A stretch of DNA of 64,000 bases, taken from contig JAQQWL010000004.1 of assembly GCA_038363925.1 (NCBI GenBank), positions 1,550,001-1,614,000 on the forward strand, read 5' to 3'. Under the pieces are notes generated by a model. That model saw nothing but the letters and a program-made list of their open reading frames with translations, was not told the DNA's origin and searched no databases. Made by a program: the position numbers and the translations under genes. Position 1 is the stretch's first letter. Each line of letters begins with the position of its first letter. This document shows, piece after piece, positions 48,973 through 60,858 of this stretch. Source of the stretch: Apiospora phragmitis. Taxonomy: Eukaryota > Ascomycota > Sordariomycetes > Amphisphaeriales > Apiosporaceae.

Positions 48973-50399
48973 CTTGGCGAGTTTTGCTTTTTCTTTCTCG
49001 TGTTTGCTTGCTTGTTGAAAAGCTTACACTAATTACTCGACACCAGGCTCTCTCCAGCAGGGCTATAAGACTTACAAGGCTGCGAGTATTTAAGAGTCTT
49101 CTTGAGTTTAATATATGGATACTTGCATATTCGCCTGTCCGGTATCACACGTCAGCATAAGACATTACCGCACCCTCCGGGGCTGCTTACTCTGCTTACC
49201 CATCTGCAAGGTGACAGGCCAAAACACGCGTAATAAGGAAAAAAGACCAGCAAACGAGCCTCAAGCCAGGGTTCTTATCGCGATTGTGAACTCAGGGCCC
49301 GTATGTTTTGCCAACTTTAATTCGATGTCGAATGTTTCAGCCTGGAAGGCGGACAACAGACTCGACTCATCACGATGCGGGTTACCTGAACTCAGGCCCG
49401 TCTATTTTGGGGTCTTCGCGGCGACGGACGTCCTTTTCACACCTCCCACCCGGAAGCAACTCTTCGCGATCTCCCTTACGAGAACGGAGATTCAGTTACA
49501 CCCGAGCTCCGCCACTTTGAAACACCAAAGAAGAGATTTTCATGTGATGTTTCTCACGATCATTCAGCATATCTCCTCCCTCCATCATCATTGTTAGCGA
49601 TCCAACTGGCCGGAGAGAACCCGACTCGACCGGCTGTCGCTTCCGAGACGCTGATACAACGACCTATGAGTGCGATATGACAACCATATCAGTCCCAAAC
49701 AAGTCATCCGGAAGCATGATTCGAATAGAGAAAGTGTGGTCACACAGTCCGTCCCGCCGGTGTCAGACCGTTGACTGCGTCCTCCATAAGCCGTTGGGAA
49801 AAGCACGCAATTCAGTCTCCCACATTCTAGAATGGTGATGTCGTTCCATATCCCGATCTTATTGTCCCATCGCATTTTTCAGTGCGCGGCAAATAGCATT
49901 ATCCGCAGACCAAGAACGCCTCTTCACACCGCTAACGCCGGTACTGTCGACGCCTCCTGCGCCAACTGATATTCAGGTTACGCATATTTATAAGCTGAAA
50001 AACGTAAACGGAACCAATCAGCAACAGTGTAGCCGATAGCGTCAGCAAACTTTAACAATATCGGTGGCGCTGGCAGTGTCGGTGTGATTATACGTATTGA
50101 TAAGACGGAGATATATTCTGTGCCGGTACCAGCAACCCATACGAGCTATTCGCATGGGTATCCATACCTGTTCTAAGACCTGTATCGTGAAGATAGGCAC
50201 ATTAAAATCTACCGCACCGGAGGAAACAGGCTGACACGAACGGGATGGGATGCGACGCCCCCCTCAGGTGAAGTCAAGGCCTTAGCCCAGTATAGATGCC
50301 AAGCAGCCTAGAAGGGCTATCGTGCTAGCCGCGGGATTTGCTGGACCTGACAATCAATTATATTACTTGCATTGGCTGTACGTCATATGTGTCTTTCGA
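48973..50399. promoter_or_regulatory. gsfA upstream region with two GCTTAC motifs
   Basis: TGCTTAC occurs at 49184-49190 and 49193-49199, 212 and 221 bp upstream of the gsfA ATG. A 160-codon frame at 49115-49597 has no recognisable domain, and I do not call it a gene. The rest (49600-50400) holds nothing I can support. Confidence 0.45.
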
Positions 50400-50939
50400 A
50401 AGAACGCGTATGCCTCGATGATGGAATCGATGCACACGTCAGCGAGTTGGCGCCGTGCTTGTCCTTCTGGCCCTTGTCGTAGCCCTCGACGGCGACGTGA
50501 GATTATTCTTTCTTGCAGTCGCTGAGCCAGACGACAGTGGACTTCGGGGTAGCACACCTCGCGTCAAACGAGTTGGACCGCTTAACGCGAAGACGTAGGG
50601 CGACGGCTCGCAGAAGTCGCCGATGGCCTCATCGGCCTGCTCCTGTCTGAACATCTTCTTCTCGTCCCAGAACTTCACCACCGTGGTCGCCGGCAGCTCC
50701 ACGGGCTTGATCGTCTTGGAGCGACTTCTTTGTCGTTGTCGGCGCCTTTGTCGTGCTGCTTTCCTTCTTGGTGGTGCTGTGCTCCTTCTTCTTACTGGTG
50801 GTGGCGGTGGTGATGGCCCTGAAGGTGATTGATGAGCTATTATATGCCTTATTGGATGAGGGTCGATTCTGCCACTATTTGTTTTACAATGTTGTTCGTA
50901 GCATCCTGGATTGTTGTCTGCCTCTTGGCAAACGCTCAA
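50400..50939 (-). pseudogene. Fragment of a secreted-type protein with Thr/Ser/Lys-rich linker
   Basis: In one minus-strand frame there is a Thr/Ser/Lys-rich linker (TTATTSKKKEHSTTKKESS). In the next frame it continues as PVELPATTVVKFWDEKKM, EQADEAIGDFCEPSPYVFAL and SGPTRLTRG, and in further frames with DKHGANSLT. This combination recalls the C-terminal region of large secreted fungal chitinase-like proteins, but similarity is weak. Several frame changes and no start make it a remnant at best. Confidence 0.3.
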
Positions 50940-51120
50940 CCTTAGAAGCCTCTCTCTCTCTCTACCACCCTACCACCCCAGGGTATTGTACTGGGGCGTT
51001 TCATCAACTCAGTGATACATGCTGATATACGCTTTCATCCAGCCTGTATCCCCTTGATAGCGAGGACGCAACTTTTGGTGCCATGCTGTCCATAAATGAT
51101 CGGCAGGTGGATGTATCTAA

Positions 51121-51531
51121 TCAAGCAATATGTACAGTGGGATCAACATTATGCCACTGCCACTGAGCAATCCCTGATCCGTACATTACGGCATAGCCTG
51201 GTAGGAGCAGCACTTTCTCTATGACGGGGATACGTAGGGGGTTTATCCGTCTCGAAGCAATCCACACCCATTGGCCATCTTCAGCTATATGACCGTACTG
51301 GGAAAGGTCCTCCTGACAATCGGAGTCCGGGAACACCGTTCTGGACAACGCGTCTGCAACCAGGTTCCTCTTTCCTGGTATGTACACGATCCGGACGTTC
51401 AATGATCGAATTTCTTCCGCCCACCGAACATAAATGCCCTCAACGTTTTGAGATGTCGGAAAAAACGTCAGCGGCTGATGATCCGTGTGGATTATAGATG
51501 GGGCGGGTGCTCTAAGGTATCGCTCATGCAT
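51121..51531 (-). mobile_element. Ty3/gypsy retrotransposon remnant (RNase H region of pol)
   Basis: The open frame reads SIIHTDHQPLTFF, YVRWAEEIRSLNVRIVYIPG and KRNLVADALSRTVF, typical of the RNase H end of gypsy-class reverse transcriptases (TDHxxL...R.....Y.PG..N.VADALSR). No reverse transcriptase lies upstream on the minus strand and no integrase follows. No paired long terminal repeats were recognised. This is an isolated fragment marking the right flank of the gsf cluster. Confidence 0.8.
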
Positions 51532-52813
51532 AGTGACACCGTCTTGTGCTCTTTTTTATGTATATGATACATTTATTCTATATTTCTGAGCTTTTTCATA
51601 AAACGCTCAGCTCAGTAGCCATAGTGAGTACTTAAATTAAGGGGCAACTATAAACCCCCATAGTACTTAAAAAACCATAGTAATAAGCCAGATCCGGGAA
51701 CGCGCATGCAATACCGGTCATATGACGTCGCGTGGCGCACGAGGTCATCATTCCCACAATCAAATCACCCCCAAGAATCCAGAGCTCAATTCGGATCTAC
51801 TAAGACCGAAATACATAACCTGCAACTAGAAACACAGAAATCATTTGGCGTAGGGACTCGTGGAGGAAAACAGGGCCAAGGTGGACGGTTTCACAGGCGT
51901 CAAGGGCTACAAAGAATCACCGCGCTGTGCTGGAAACGTTGGCCGCATCTAGCACGGTCGCCATGTGCAAATTCCTCGAGGAACACGGCGCGTGCAGCCT
52001 AGTCCCCGCGTTCTACACGTCGCCGTGGCGGTAGCAAGGAGTGGAGCTGCAGACATGGCTCACGATGAACAAAACTGCCGGCGACGAGGGCGCCGGCGAC
52101 ATGGCTACCGATGTTGAGATTCGCCGGTTCCTGTGTCGAGGAGCACGGGCCAGACGTGAACGGGATCGACTGTGACGTTTCTCACAAATCAATGGACATA
52201 CACATCACTGATGCACACCGATTGCGTTTGCAGCCGCTCGACAGCGTGGTGCAAGGGTAGTGGCATGGTTGCAGGAAGAAAGGGGCCGATTCCAACATTA
52301 GAGGCCCCCTTGTGCCCGACGCAAAACGCCTTTGACCGGGCGAGAGAGATTCACTCGGATGAGGTTCTATCGGTTCTTCAATCATGGAAAGGCTGAGATA
52401 CAGTTTTTAATACTCGATATGGTACAAAATGTGCATCGGGATTGCGAAGAATGCGCCAAGAAAAGCCTCAGTCGTTATTCTGTTGCCTTTTCTCAACATT
52501 CAGGGCAACTTTCCCGCATAACAATCCATCTGAAGTAATAAGCGTGTCAAACTTGTGTTACCAAGCACGAAGTGATCTTGCAAAGCGGGAAGAAGCATGA
52601 AGGGTATGTTTGTATCGCTTAACCTTTTGCTTTATCTTGCCGCCGGGGACAGTGTCACGTCAGCATGGAAAAGGATGCCTAAATATGTTTTAACAAAAAA
52701 GGGGGTGGGGTTAAGTTCGAACTGAACTCGATGCCCTCTCCAACAGTATATCATCCATTCGTAAACACACATTCAGCTACCGATACCTTTACCAGCATCC
52801 ATTCATCTCGAAC
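51532..52813. other. Gene-poor degenerate region
   Basis: This is low-quality coding potential with short frames on both strands (for example 52332-52538 and 51706-52002) and no recognised domain. Given the adjacent retroelement piece and the BCS1-like pseudogene, it may be decayed repeat sequence. Confidence 0.4.
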
Positions 52814-54418
52814 ATGGACAGCTTCCTAGCAGGCTATCTCGGCCACGGCCTTGACTTCCCCCTACTCCGTTTCCTGGACCGATTCAGCAACCGCACCAAG
52901 ACAGCTCTCCTCACTGCTACCACCGTGGGAGGCGCCTTTTACAAGGGCTGGTTCGTGCTTCCGGCCATGATCCAGCCCTCCTGCAATTGCTCATCGGCCC
53001 CTTCACCTCCACCGCGTCCATATACCGCAGCGACGGGCTCTCCAAGGACGTTACCGACTAGGTCTCGCGCAACATCCTAATTCCCCGGCAGACCCGCGTC
53101 CTCTGAGCCTATACCCACCAAAACCTGTCTCCGTTTTATCATCACCCGAACTTCCGCCCGCCCCGCCGGGGCCGGCGAAGCCCAATATCGTCTACCTCCC
53201 CGGCCTCCGCAATACCTCTTTCTTCTACCGCCACCGCCCCTTTCTCGTCCGGGTCGCTCGCCCCACCACTCATGCGCACGGGGGCGACTACAATGGCGAA
53301 AACGAGGGTGCCAGACAAGGCGGGAAGCGCATCTCCGTCCTGTGTTTCGGCCGCTCGATCGACCCCATCAAGCAGTTTCTCAAGCTGTGCCGCCGCGCCA
53401 GCCAGGAGAAGCAGAAGACCTACGTGACGGTGCACTTGGTCTCCCTGGCGGACGGGTCGTGGCCGCTGCAGTACAAGCCCAAACGCGCCCTCGACACGAT
53501 CCACCTCGACGAAGCTGCCAAGGCCTACCTCGACCCCCTGACGCAGCAGTTCTACGGCGACCTCGCCATCCCCTACCAGCGCGTCTACATGTTCTGGGGC
53601 CCGCCGGGGACGGGTAAGACCAGCTTCGCCATCGCCATTGCGGGCTTCCTCGACATCCCCTGTACGTGCTGCCGCTGCCCAACATCAGCAACGACGCGCA
53701 GCTGCAGCGCGTCTTCGAGTCGATCGAGCCGCGCTGCATCGTGCTCCTCGAGGATGTCGACTCGGCGCGCATTCGGTGGGACAAGGCCGGTGGCAAGGAC
53801 CAACAGGCCGTTGCACAAACGGGTCCGACGCTGTCCGGGCTGCTCAACGTGCTGGACGGCGTCGCATCCGCGCAGAACCGCGTCGTCGTCATAACAGCCA
53901 ACCAGCCCGACACCCTGGACGAGGCTCTGCTACGGCCCGGGCGCGTCGACAAGCGCATCTACTTTCGGTACATCACCCCCGAGGTCGCGCAGCAGATGTT
54001 CTTGCGGATCCTGGCCCCGCGGGTCTTCGCGCGCCTCCATCCGTCATCATCATCTTCAGAAAACCACCAAGACGGTGGTGCTCTGAAAACATCCAAAGAG
54101 AGCAGCAACGCCTCGCAAGAAGAATCAGACGAAATGAAACGCCTCGCCGCGGAATTTGCTGCCCACATATCCCTGGATACGCTCACGCGGGTGCAGCTCC
54201 AGGAGTATCTGCTCAGCCGTCGGACGGACCGGCAAAAGACGATTCGCGATACCACCGAGCTCGTGCGTAGCTGCAGACGACCAGAAAGCATGAAGGTAGG
54301 AGCTGGGGAAGGTGATTCGTCTGCTGCTTTGTGGATGATGAACGTTGAGCAAAATTCAGTTCAGAAACCGAATGGGGATGATGAGGCTTCGCTGGGTTCA
54401 CCGAGTCACCCATTGTGA
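52814..54418 (+). pseudogene. BCS1-like AAA ATPase, degenerate
   Basis: The AAA core of the mitochondrial Bcs1 chaperone family is clear: YMFWGPPGTGKTSFAIAIAG (Walker A), CIVLLEDVDSARIRWDKAG (Walker B), VVVITANQPDTLDEALLRPG and RVDKRIYFRYITPEVAQQMF. The N-terminus from the ATG at 52814 (MDSFLAGYLGHGLDFPLLR) has a hydrophobic segment as in BCS1. It then needs a frame change near 52975 and passes an in-frame TAG at the VTD-VSRN position (about 53059) and a TGA near 53104 before reaching the CFGRSIDPIKQFL block. Another frame change lies near 53660. Multiple lesions of different kinds suggest a decaying paralogue. Fungi often carry several BCS1-like copies, so the true mitochondrial gene is probably elsewhere. 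Confidence 0.75.
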
Positions 54419-54873
54419 CTTGGGTAGCCCGCTGGAAAGATCCCGGCACCTCGAAGCGACGTCGCCATCGGCGTCGGAAAGACTGCAGTGGAAATAAACT
54501 TGTGTACAGGGTGAAACAATATCCGGTCTGTGTGAGCAGGAGGATAACCCGGGCGGATGATGATTGGCACCCACCAAACAAACTTAGAGCCCCCTATGGC
54601 CTGCTTTTCGAGTCAACCGCAATCAGCGAGAAACTTGAGACGGAAAGCTTCGGTCTATTGATAAACACCCGCGCTGGGCATCCTCGCCTGGGCTTACAGT
54701 AGCTTAAGGCGGTCTGTTCGCCATGTCCGTGCCATCCGCTTCATCGTGTAATCCGATGTGAAACTGAAATAGAGCAACTTGAGCCCATCTTTCTATTGAA
54801 CGTCCAAGTTACGTTTCTCCCTCTTCCTCTGGTTTTCACTGGTATAACAACATTCAGCGTGTCGGTTCACAAC
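54419..54873. other. Intergenic region BCS1-like / CFEM receptor
   Basis: 455 bp, presumed promoter of the receptor gene. Nothing else is supported. Confidence 0.5.
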
Positions 54874-56708
54874 ATGTCGAGCTGGCGGTTGCTACCGTTA
54901 CTGCCCCTGACCATCGCGGCCATTCTGATGATACCGATAGTTGAAGCTCAATCAACCCTTGGCCCGGACATCTTAACTCTTGCGGCATCACTGCCTTCTT
55001 GTGCTGTAAGTATCTTACTCATTCCGGTCAGGAGATATGTCTAGCTCGCTGTTAATCGTTGTCTACATCGTGGGGGGACAGCGACCCTGCATCGTCGTCT
55101 TGCTCGGCACCGGTAAATGCCCTTTAACGAACATCAAGAAATTATCCGACTGTTTATGCACGAACCACGACTTGCTGTTGGACGTCGTAGTGTGCGTGGA
55201 GAGCGCCTGTGGACTGGAAGACTCAATAAGTAAGAGATCGGTTTCCCCTTATCGTGCCCGACAGCAGCTGCCATACATCTACCTAATACGGTCGAGTCAC
55301 AACAACAGAGGCGAGCAAGGCCAGGGAGCAGCTGTGTGCCTCCTACCCGAAAGAATCGCGGGTCCTACAAGTCAAAGTCGTTAGCTGCGTGGCCATCGCC
55401 CTCACATTTCCCATCGTGATCGCGCGTCTCGTAGCGCGGTATACGATATCGGGGACGCTGTTGGGCGATGACATCGTCATAGTGCTGGCTTCGGTACGTG
55501 AACGAACCACCCTTGGCGGCAACCAAGTGAGCTCATCACACAAAGCAAAGATCTTCGCCATCTCCGCCGACGCCCTAATCCTCGCGACCGGCTTCCTGGG
55601 CTTCGGCCTGCACCTTTGGGACGTGGACCCGGCCAAAGTGACCGCGCTGCTGCAGCTCGTCTACGCGGGGCAGATCGTCTACAGCCTGGTCAAGACGCTC
55701 GCCAAGGTGGCCATCCTGTGCCTCATCCGGCGGGTCTTCTCCCAGGTCGTGTGGATCCAGCGCGTCGTGCGGGCCGGGTTCGTCTTCTACTTCTGCTCGG
55801 GCGTCGCCTTCACCACGGTCGTCACGATCCAGTGCCTGCCGATCCAGGCCAACTGGATCCCGTCGCTGGAGCCGCGCAAGTGTCTCGATATCCAGGTCGT
55901 CCGCTATGTGGACGGCGGCCTCACCATCGCCGAGGACATCTTCATGATCGTCCTGCCCCTACCGCATCTGTTCCGCATGCAGATGAGCATGCGGAAGAAG
56001 CTGAGCGTCTCACTGCTCTTCGGTTTCGCGTTCTTGTGAGTATTGCTTGCTTGATTGCCTGCCTGTCTGCATTTGGTACTTTCGGACGCCGTGTGCATCC
56101 CATGCATTGACAGTGTGCTCGCTCCAATCAATAGCGCCACGATCACAAGTATCGTAAGGCTCAAATATCTTGTTGAATATGGGACTTCGTTGGATCTCAC
56201 GTGTAAGCCTGCCAACACCACTGCATCTCCACAAGATGAAACTGATTTGACTTACTTCTCGTTGTCAGGGGTTAACGTTGAGGTCGGCATGTGGTCCATG
56301 ATCGAAGTGCACACGAACATCATCTGCGCGAGCCTGCCCGTTCTCTGGCGCTGGTTCTGGAACCTCGCGTGGGCCGTCTGGAAAACGATCACCGACCGCG
56401 ACGCCAAGGCGAACAGCGGCAGCAACCTGGCGACAAGAGTGATGCAGCGATCATTGAGAAGACAGGAGAATCGCTCCTCGTTGACGTACTACCAGCTCCA
56501 GAGTCCGGAGGAGAACAGGATGATGCACGAGATGCTGTTCACGCCGATCCCACCGCTGACGCACACCAAGTCTGCGCCGGGCGGTCCCAGGGGCGGCAAT
56601 AGGAACTTCGATGGCGTCGAGGGCGATGGTTATTACAACACCTTCGCCTGGAAACTGCCTTACCAGAGGGCTCGGAGGGACGGAGTGATAATTCACAATT
56701 CCAGGTAG
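54874..56708 (+). CDS. CFEM-domain Pth11-like GPCR
   Basis: A plasma-membrane receptor of the fungal Pth11 class, which links host-surface sensing to development. The ATG at 54874 begins a signal peptide (MSSWRLLPLLPLTIAAILM). A CFEM domain follows across exons 1-3 with the eight-cysteine pattern: SLPSCARPC, GKC, SDCLC, VVC, SAC, QLC. A seven-helix region follows, including LATGFLGFGLHLWDVD, KVAILCLIRRVFSQVVW and EVHTNIICASLPVLWRW, then a cytoplasmic tail with PIPPLTHTK. Exon junctions: 55005/55082, 55229/55309, 56035/56114 and 56202/56269. An in-frame segment at 55495-55550 may be a further intron. No frameshift is required. No direct link to the gsf genes is evident. Confidence 0.88.
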
Positions 56709-56871
56709 ATAGAGATATCGCTGATCTGATCCGAACGAGAGCCTTTCCAAACAACTCAACTCCAAAATAATAGCAGTAACCTAAAACAAAGGACTATTTA
56801 CCTACTTGAAATGGACCAAAAAAAAAAAAGGAAGCAGTTCTTCTGTGGTCAGAAGAGCGTGGTAATCTCAG

Positions 56872-56970
56872 TGATGAGAGTGGGATTCGAACCCACGCGG
56901 ATTGCTCCACCAGGATGAAGATATTAAGGTGACCTTAACCTGACGCCATAACCAACTCGGCCATCTCACC
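56872..56970 (-). tRNA. tRNA-Leu (anticodon AAG) with intron
   Basis: A cloverleaf can be drawn on the minus strand. Acceptor stem GGTGAGA pairs with TCTCATC (one G-U), and there is a D-arm. Anticodon stem TCAGG pairs with CCTGG around a loop TTAAGG-T with AAG at positions 34-36. A short intron of about 18 nt follows position 37. There is a long variable arm (typical of Leu) and a T-arm GTGGGTTCGAATCCCAC. Discriminator is A. Confidence 0.9.
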
Positions 56971-57533
56971 GGTTACTGTTGAAGATTGGTCGGCTTATCG
57001 GTATACTAGATGACTGCCTCGTTAGGCTGGCCACTAACCATTAACCTACATATCCGATCTTGAGAATCACATTCTAGAACAGCATAATATCGGCAATTGT
57101 CAAAGACAGAACAACATAAAGATAGAGAATATTTATTGCACATGACATCAGCTACATTCGATAATAAACATTCCAATCAACTATATATATTTGGATTACG
57201 CCAAATTTTCAACAGCTCCTGCTAAAATATGAACTTCGATAAGCGTCATTCTGGGTATCTTCCATCGTGAATCTCGTCTGCAATTCCTCCTCAAACATCA
57301 CACCCTGTTTTCTGAACTATACCTTAATCACCCAGCCCATGTCGTGAGGCGCATGGCAATAATAAAAGCTCCCAAAAATCCCGAAACCGAAAGAAAGAGA
57401 AAAACACATTGTTTCCTCTCATCCCATCAAACGCCCCATAGTATTCCCCAGCCTATGAAGTAAGAAATTAAATGTCACGAAGCTCCTGCCCACCCAGCAG
57501 CCAAAAGTAATAAGAGAGCATCACATCGCTAGA
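56971..57533. other. Intergenic region tRNA / regulator 3' end
   Basis: 560 bp, AT-rich, containing the probable 3' UTR of the minus-strand regulator. No gene is seen. Confidence 0.55.
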
Positions 57534-60500
57534 TCAAAAGCCCGAACCCTCCATCGCGTTGAAGTTGGAAGGGTCCATGGCCATGTAGTCGAGCAGGTCA
57601 AGCCCGCCAATGTTGACGCCCTGGTCAGTCATCGTCACGTTGGAATTTTCGCCCATATTCTGGAATAAACCAGGTCCCGGAGGAAGGTACCACGTCGGAT
57701 CCTCTGGGTTGGTCCATTCCGTGCCTGGCTCGAACAGATTATCGCTGATGCTGTGGTCGAGGGCTGAGCCACTCACGGCTGGTGTATGCGACCCCCCCAG
57801 GAGAGACGATGCGCCGTGCATGAATGTGTAATTAGACGTATTCAAATCGAAAGGCGTGGCAGTGATGGGCATAGACGGGGTAGTGGACCCATCTATGGGA
57901 ATGTCAGTAGAGTCTCTTATATGTTTGACTCGAAATCTCGAAGTCGCCAGGGAATGCTCACCCAAAGACTCCTTAAGCTTAGAAGACAAGAACCCGCTTT
58001 CTATGCCAAGAGAGTGGGAAAGCTGGCCGTTAACGCTCTCGGCCCGGCTTATATCACCGCTCCTTGAATCACTTTGCATGTTCTGCGTAGGCGCATGCTT
58101 GAATCTACTACGTAGTCGATACGTAAGTGATTCGAGCAGGTCCCCGAAGCGGATGCCGAGATGGACATCATCGACAACGCAGCCCCGAAGTCCTGCAACA
58201 GCCTGGTCCATCAGCATGATGCTGAGATTGATGTCCGACTTCGGGGCACCAAGCGCAAATGTTTTCAGAAGAAACATGGCACCGCTGATGATTCTGAAGT
58301 ATGTGCGGACTGGCGCATGCTTCAGATATCCATCCGGGAGCAGGCCGTGCACCACAGTCCGGAGCAGGTTACGACTTCCCTCCACCACTTCCTTGACAAA
58401 CTGCTGGTCTTCAGCACGGAAATCGCCGAGGTGGCCGAGAGGAAGTGCGCCTAGGAAAGATTGTGTTTGGGGAGACAACATGGCAGAGTGTCCATTCGCA
58501 CTGGGGCCTTGGGCGCCGTTGCTTGGGCGGCCAGTTTTGTTGGTACATCTTTCGACCACGGCTTGCAAGGCCAACGAGTTCACGTATATCCGGACATATT
58601 CGTACTCAATCGTGAGGATGTGGCGGATATATGGGGGCATATCATGCATACGCTCGAAATCCTTCCACCAATCTCTCAAGATAGGCTGGAAATCCTTCAG
58701 CATAGCTGTGTACTTGCCAGTCTGAATGATTTCGGTAGTGTGCTTGCGGGACCGAAAGAGCCTTTCGTTTCCAAGGTGCATGGCATTACTAACACCAACC
58801 CAACAGTGGATGATGCGATCGTCAAGCTCCACGTCGGGGACGTAATTGAAAGTGGCGGAAGACATGTTGGTGCCTGGTGTGTTGCCGTCATTTGTCGCGG
58901 GCCGCTGCTTGGAGCCCCTGAGCGCGGGGTCGCTTGATCGAATGCTTTCCGGCACCATATTGGTCCATCCCAACCTGCCTGCCAACTGCGTGGCATATAT
59001 CAGTAACAGACGCTTGATCCGCAGTGCTCGGAGACGATAGCCTTCGTCTTCATATTCAGGGCGAGTGATTGCATTTGTCGCGAGTAGTTCCTCGATGTTG
59101 TCAAAAACACCCAGCTCGTATGCAAGGCCCATGGCTGTGCTCAGCAACATCCAGCACATTCGATCACTTCTCCAGGCCGGCTCAAGCCATCCCTCGATTC
59201 TTTTACCGCCAACGTCGCCGCGGAAGTTTCCATCCTCGTCTGTGTGCATATTAGCGTCATAAGATGGCAACATCAGTTCTTCGATAGCTTCATCTGGGGG
59301 GAAGTGCAGAGCCCGCGGATGCCACTCAGTCAAAATCATTAAAGACTCGATAGTGCCTAGTGTGCGTAAGCTTCCCTTTCTTAACCCGCGCCAGGGAGCT
59401 GTGCTCGAAGTGAGAGACTCGTCAGCCCCTGAGCCGCAGAACCCGCCCCCGAAGGCCTCTTGGCCCCATACGCATCTTTCGATCATGCGGCGCAGGTACC
59501 GCCAGAGCTCCTCGTGAATCGCATGCGATCTGCAATGGCCACCAGGACCAGATATCATGTAGTATCTCGACGCAATGGTAAGCAAAGTGACGACGAGGAT
59601 AGGCTCCTCAGTCAAGAGGGTGTAGTGAGTCCCTGGGTTTCCAAAAGTAGGTGGCGAGATAGGGGTCATAGGCGACAGGAACTTGAAGTAGCTTTTGGAC
59701 ATTAGCCAGTGATCTCGCGGGGCCAGACTGCGTACTTACTACGCAATGTACTTGATGGCTTCTTGGCTTGTAAACCAACCGGCGCGAACGAAGCGAAACC
59801 GGGACCAAGCTTTCAGCGCATCCCCGTACCCGGGATTTAGATGAAGGTCGAGCATCTTGTCAAGCTTTTCTTTATCGTGGCCTTGAGCCCCCATCATCAG
59901 ACGCGGGTCAATGGGCTCAGCAGACTTTGACTGAATGCGGCTTGGCTGAACATGAGCATTCAGTAGCGAATCAGTAGGAGTCTTAGTTTGAAGGGTAGCC
60001 GGTGATGGCTGCACCACTGTACTGATGCTCTCCTGCCGGCGATGCATGGTATCAACATGAACACTGTGGTAGCAATCAGTACACAGTCCGAATATGGCAT
60101 ATACGCGCAAAGAAGTTATTAGACTGACTTGTTCGTGGCCGCCTTGTAAAGAAGGTCTAAAGCATCGTGTGGCCCATAGACCTCTTGGCGCATAACGGAC
60201 TGTGCCTCCAGATTCTCCATCTGCGCGTTCGGCTCGCCATCGCCTATATCAGTGAGGCTATTGCCTCGGCTCTTCCCACCGCTGTCTTGATCCGAGTCCG
60301 GGCGCTTGAGAGGCTGGTTCCTGCCCGTGGAGCCCCCAGGCGTCAGCGGGACATTGCGATAGGCATGTTTATTGACCGGCGGTGGTGGTGAGGCTTCGGA
60401 TACGCTCAGGTGGTGTTGTTTCCGGCCGTTACGGACGACGTAGGCCTCGTCGCCCTCTTCCTCGCCATCTTCATCGTGTTTGCGCTTTCTTCGTGTGGCG

Positions 60501-60858
60501 CTGAAGTAGCACTCCTTGCTTTCGCGCCGGCAGCGGACGCACGGGGGGTCATGTGGGTTATCTACGCTGCCTAGATCGCAGCGCACTTTGCGGCGTCGGC
60601 ATGGTATACAAGCCTGTAATGCGAAACAGAAACAGCACATTGGTCAGCAAGAAGCTCGGCATAGATTCGTCACAACAGAGTCGCATTGGCAATTGGACTG
60701 ACCTGGTATACCCGCTTGTGCTGGGGAGGCTGGGGTGAGGGATCCGCGCCAGCTTCTGATGTCTGGCGCTGCTGCTGTTGCTGTTGCTGTTGTTGCTGTG
60801 GTAGCGGTGGCTGCTGCTGTTGTTGACTTGGCGGTAGCTGACTCGAGAATTGGGACAT
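57534..60858 (-). CDS. Zn(II)2Cys6 transcription factor with N-terminal poly-Q
   Basis: A fungal binuclear-cluster regulator of about 1000 residues. Exons: 60858-60703, 60613-60129, 60063-59743 and 59691-57534. The N-terminus has a long glutamine tract ([10 protein letters not shown] then ten Q). The zinc cluster, formed across intron 1, is [15 protein letters not shown]...[16 protein letters not shown] (C-x2-C-x6-C spacing visible). [15 protein letters not shown] and a large middle homology region follow, then an acidic/aromatic C-terminus ([14 protein letters not shown]) that could be an activation domain. No frameshift is needed over 3 kb. Its size and conservation look like a general regulator rather than a gsf pathway regulator. 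The target is unknown. Confidence 0.88.

Noticed and set aside
49115..49597. 160-codon ORF upstream of gsfA as a pathway regulator
   Set aside because: No zinc cluster or other domain, no introns, and it overlaps the proposed promoter.
57534..60858. Zn2Cys6 gene as the gsf pathway regulator
   Set aside because: It is large, intact and separated from the cluster by unrelated genes and a tRNA; nothing ties it to gsf.
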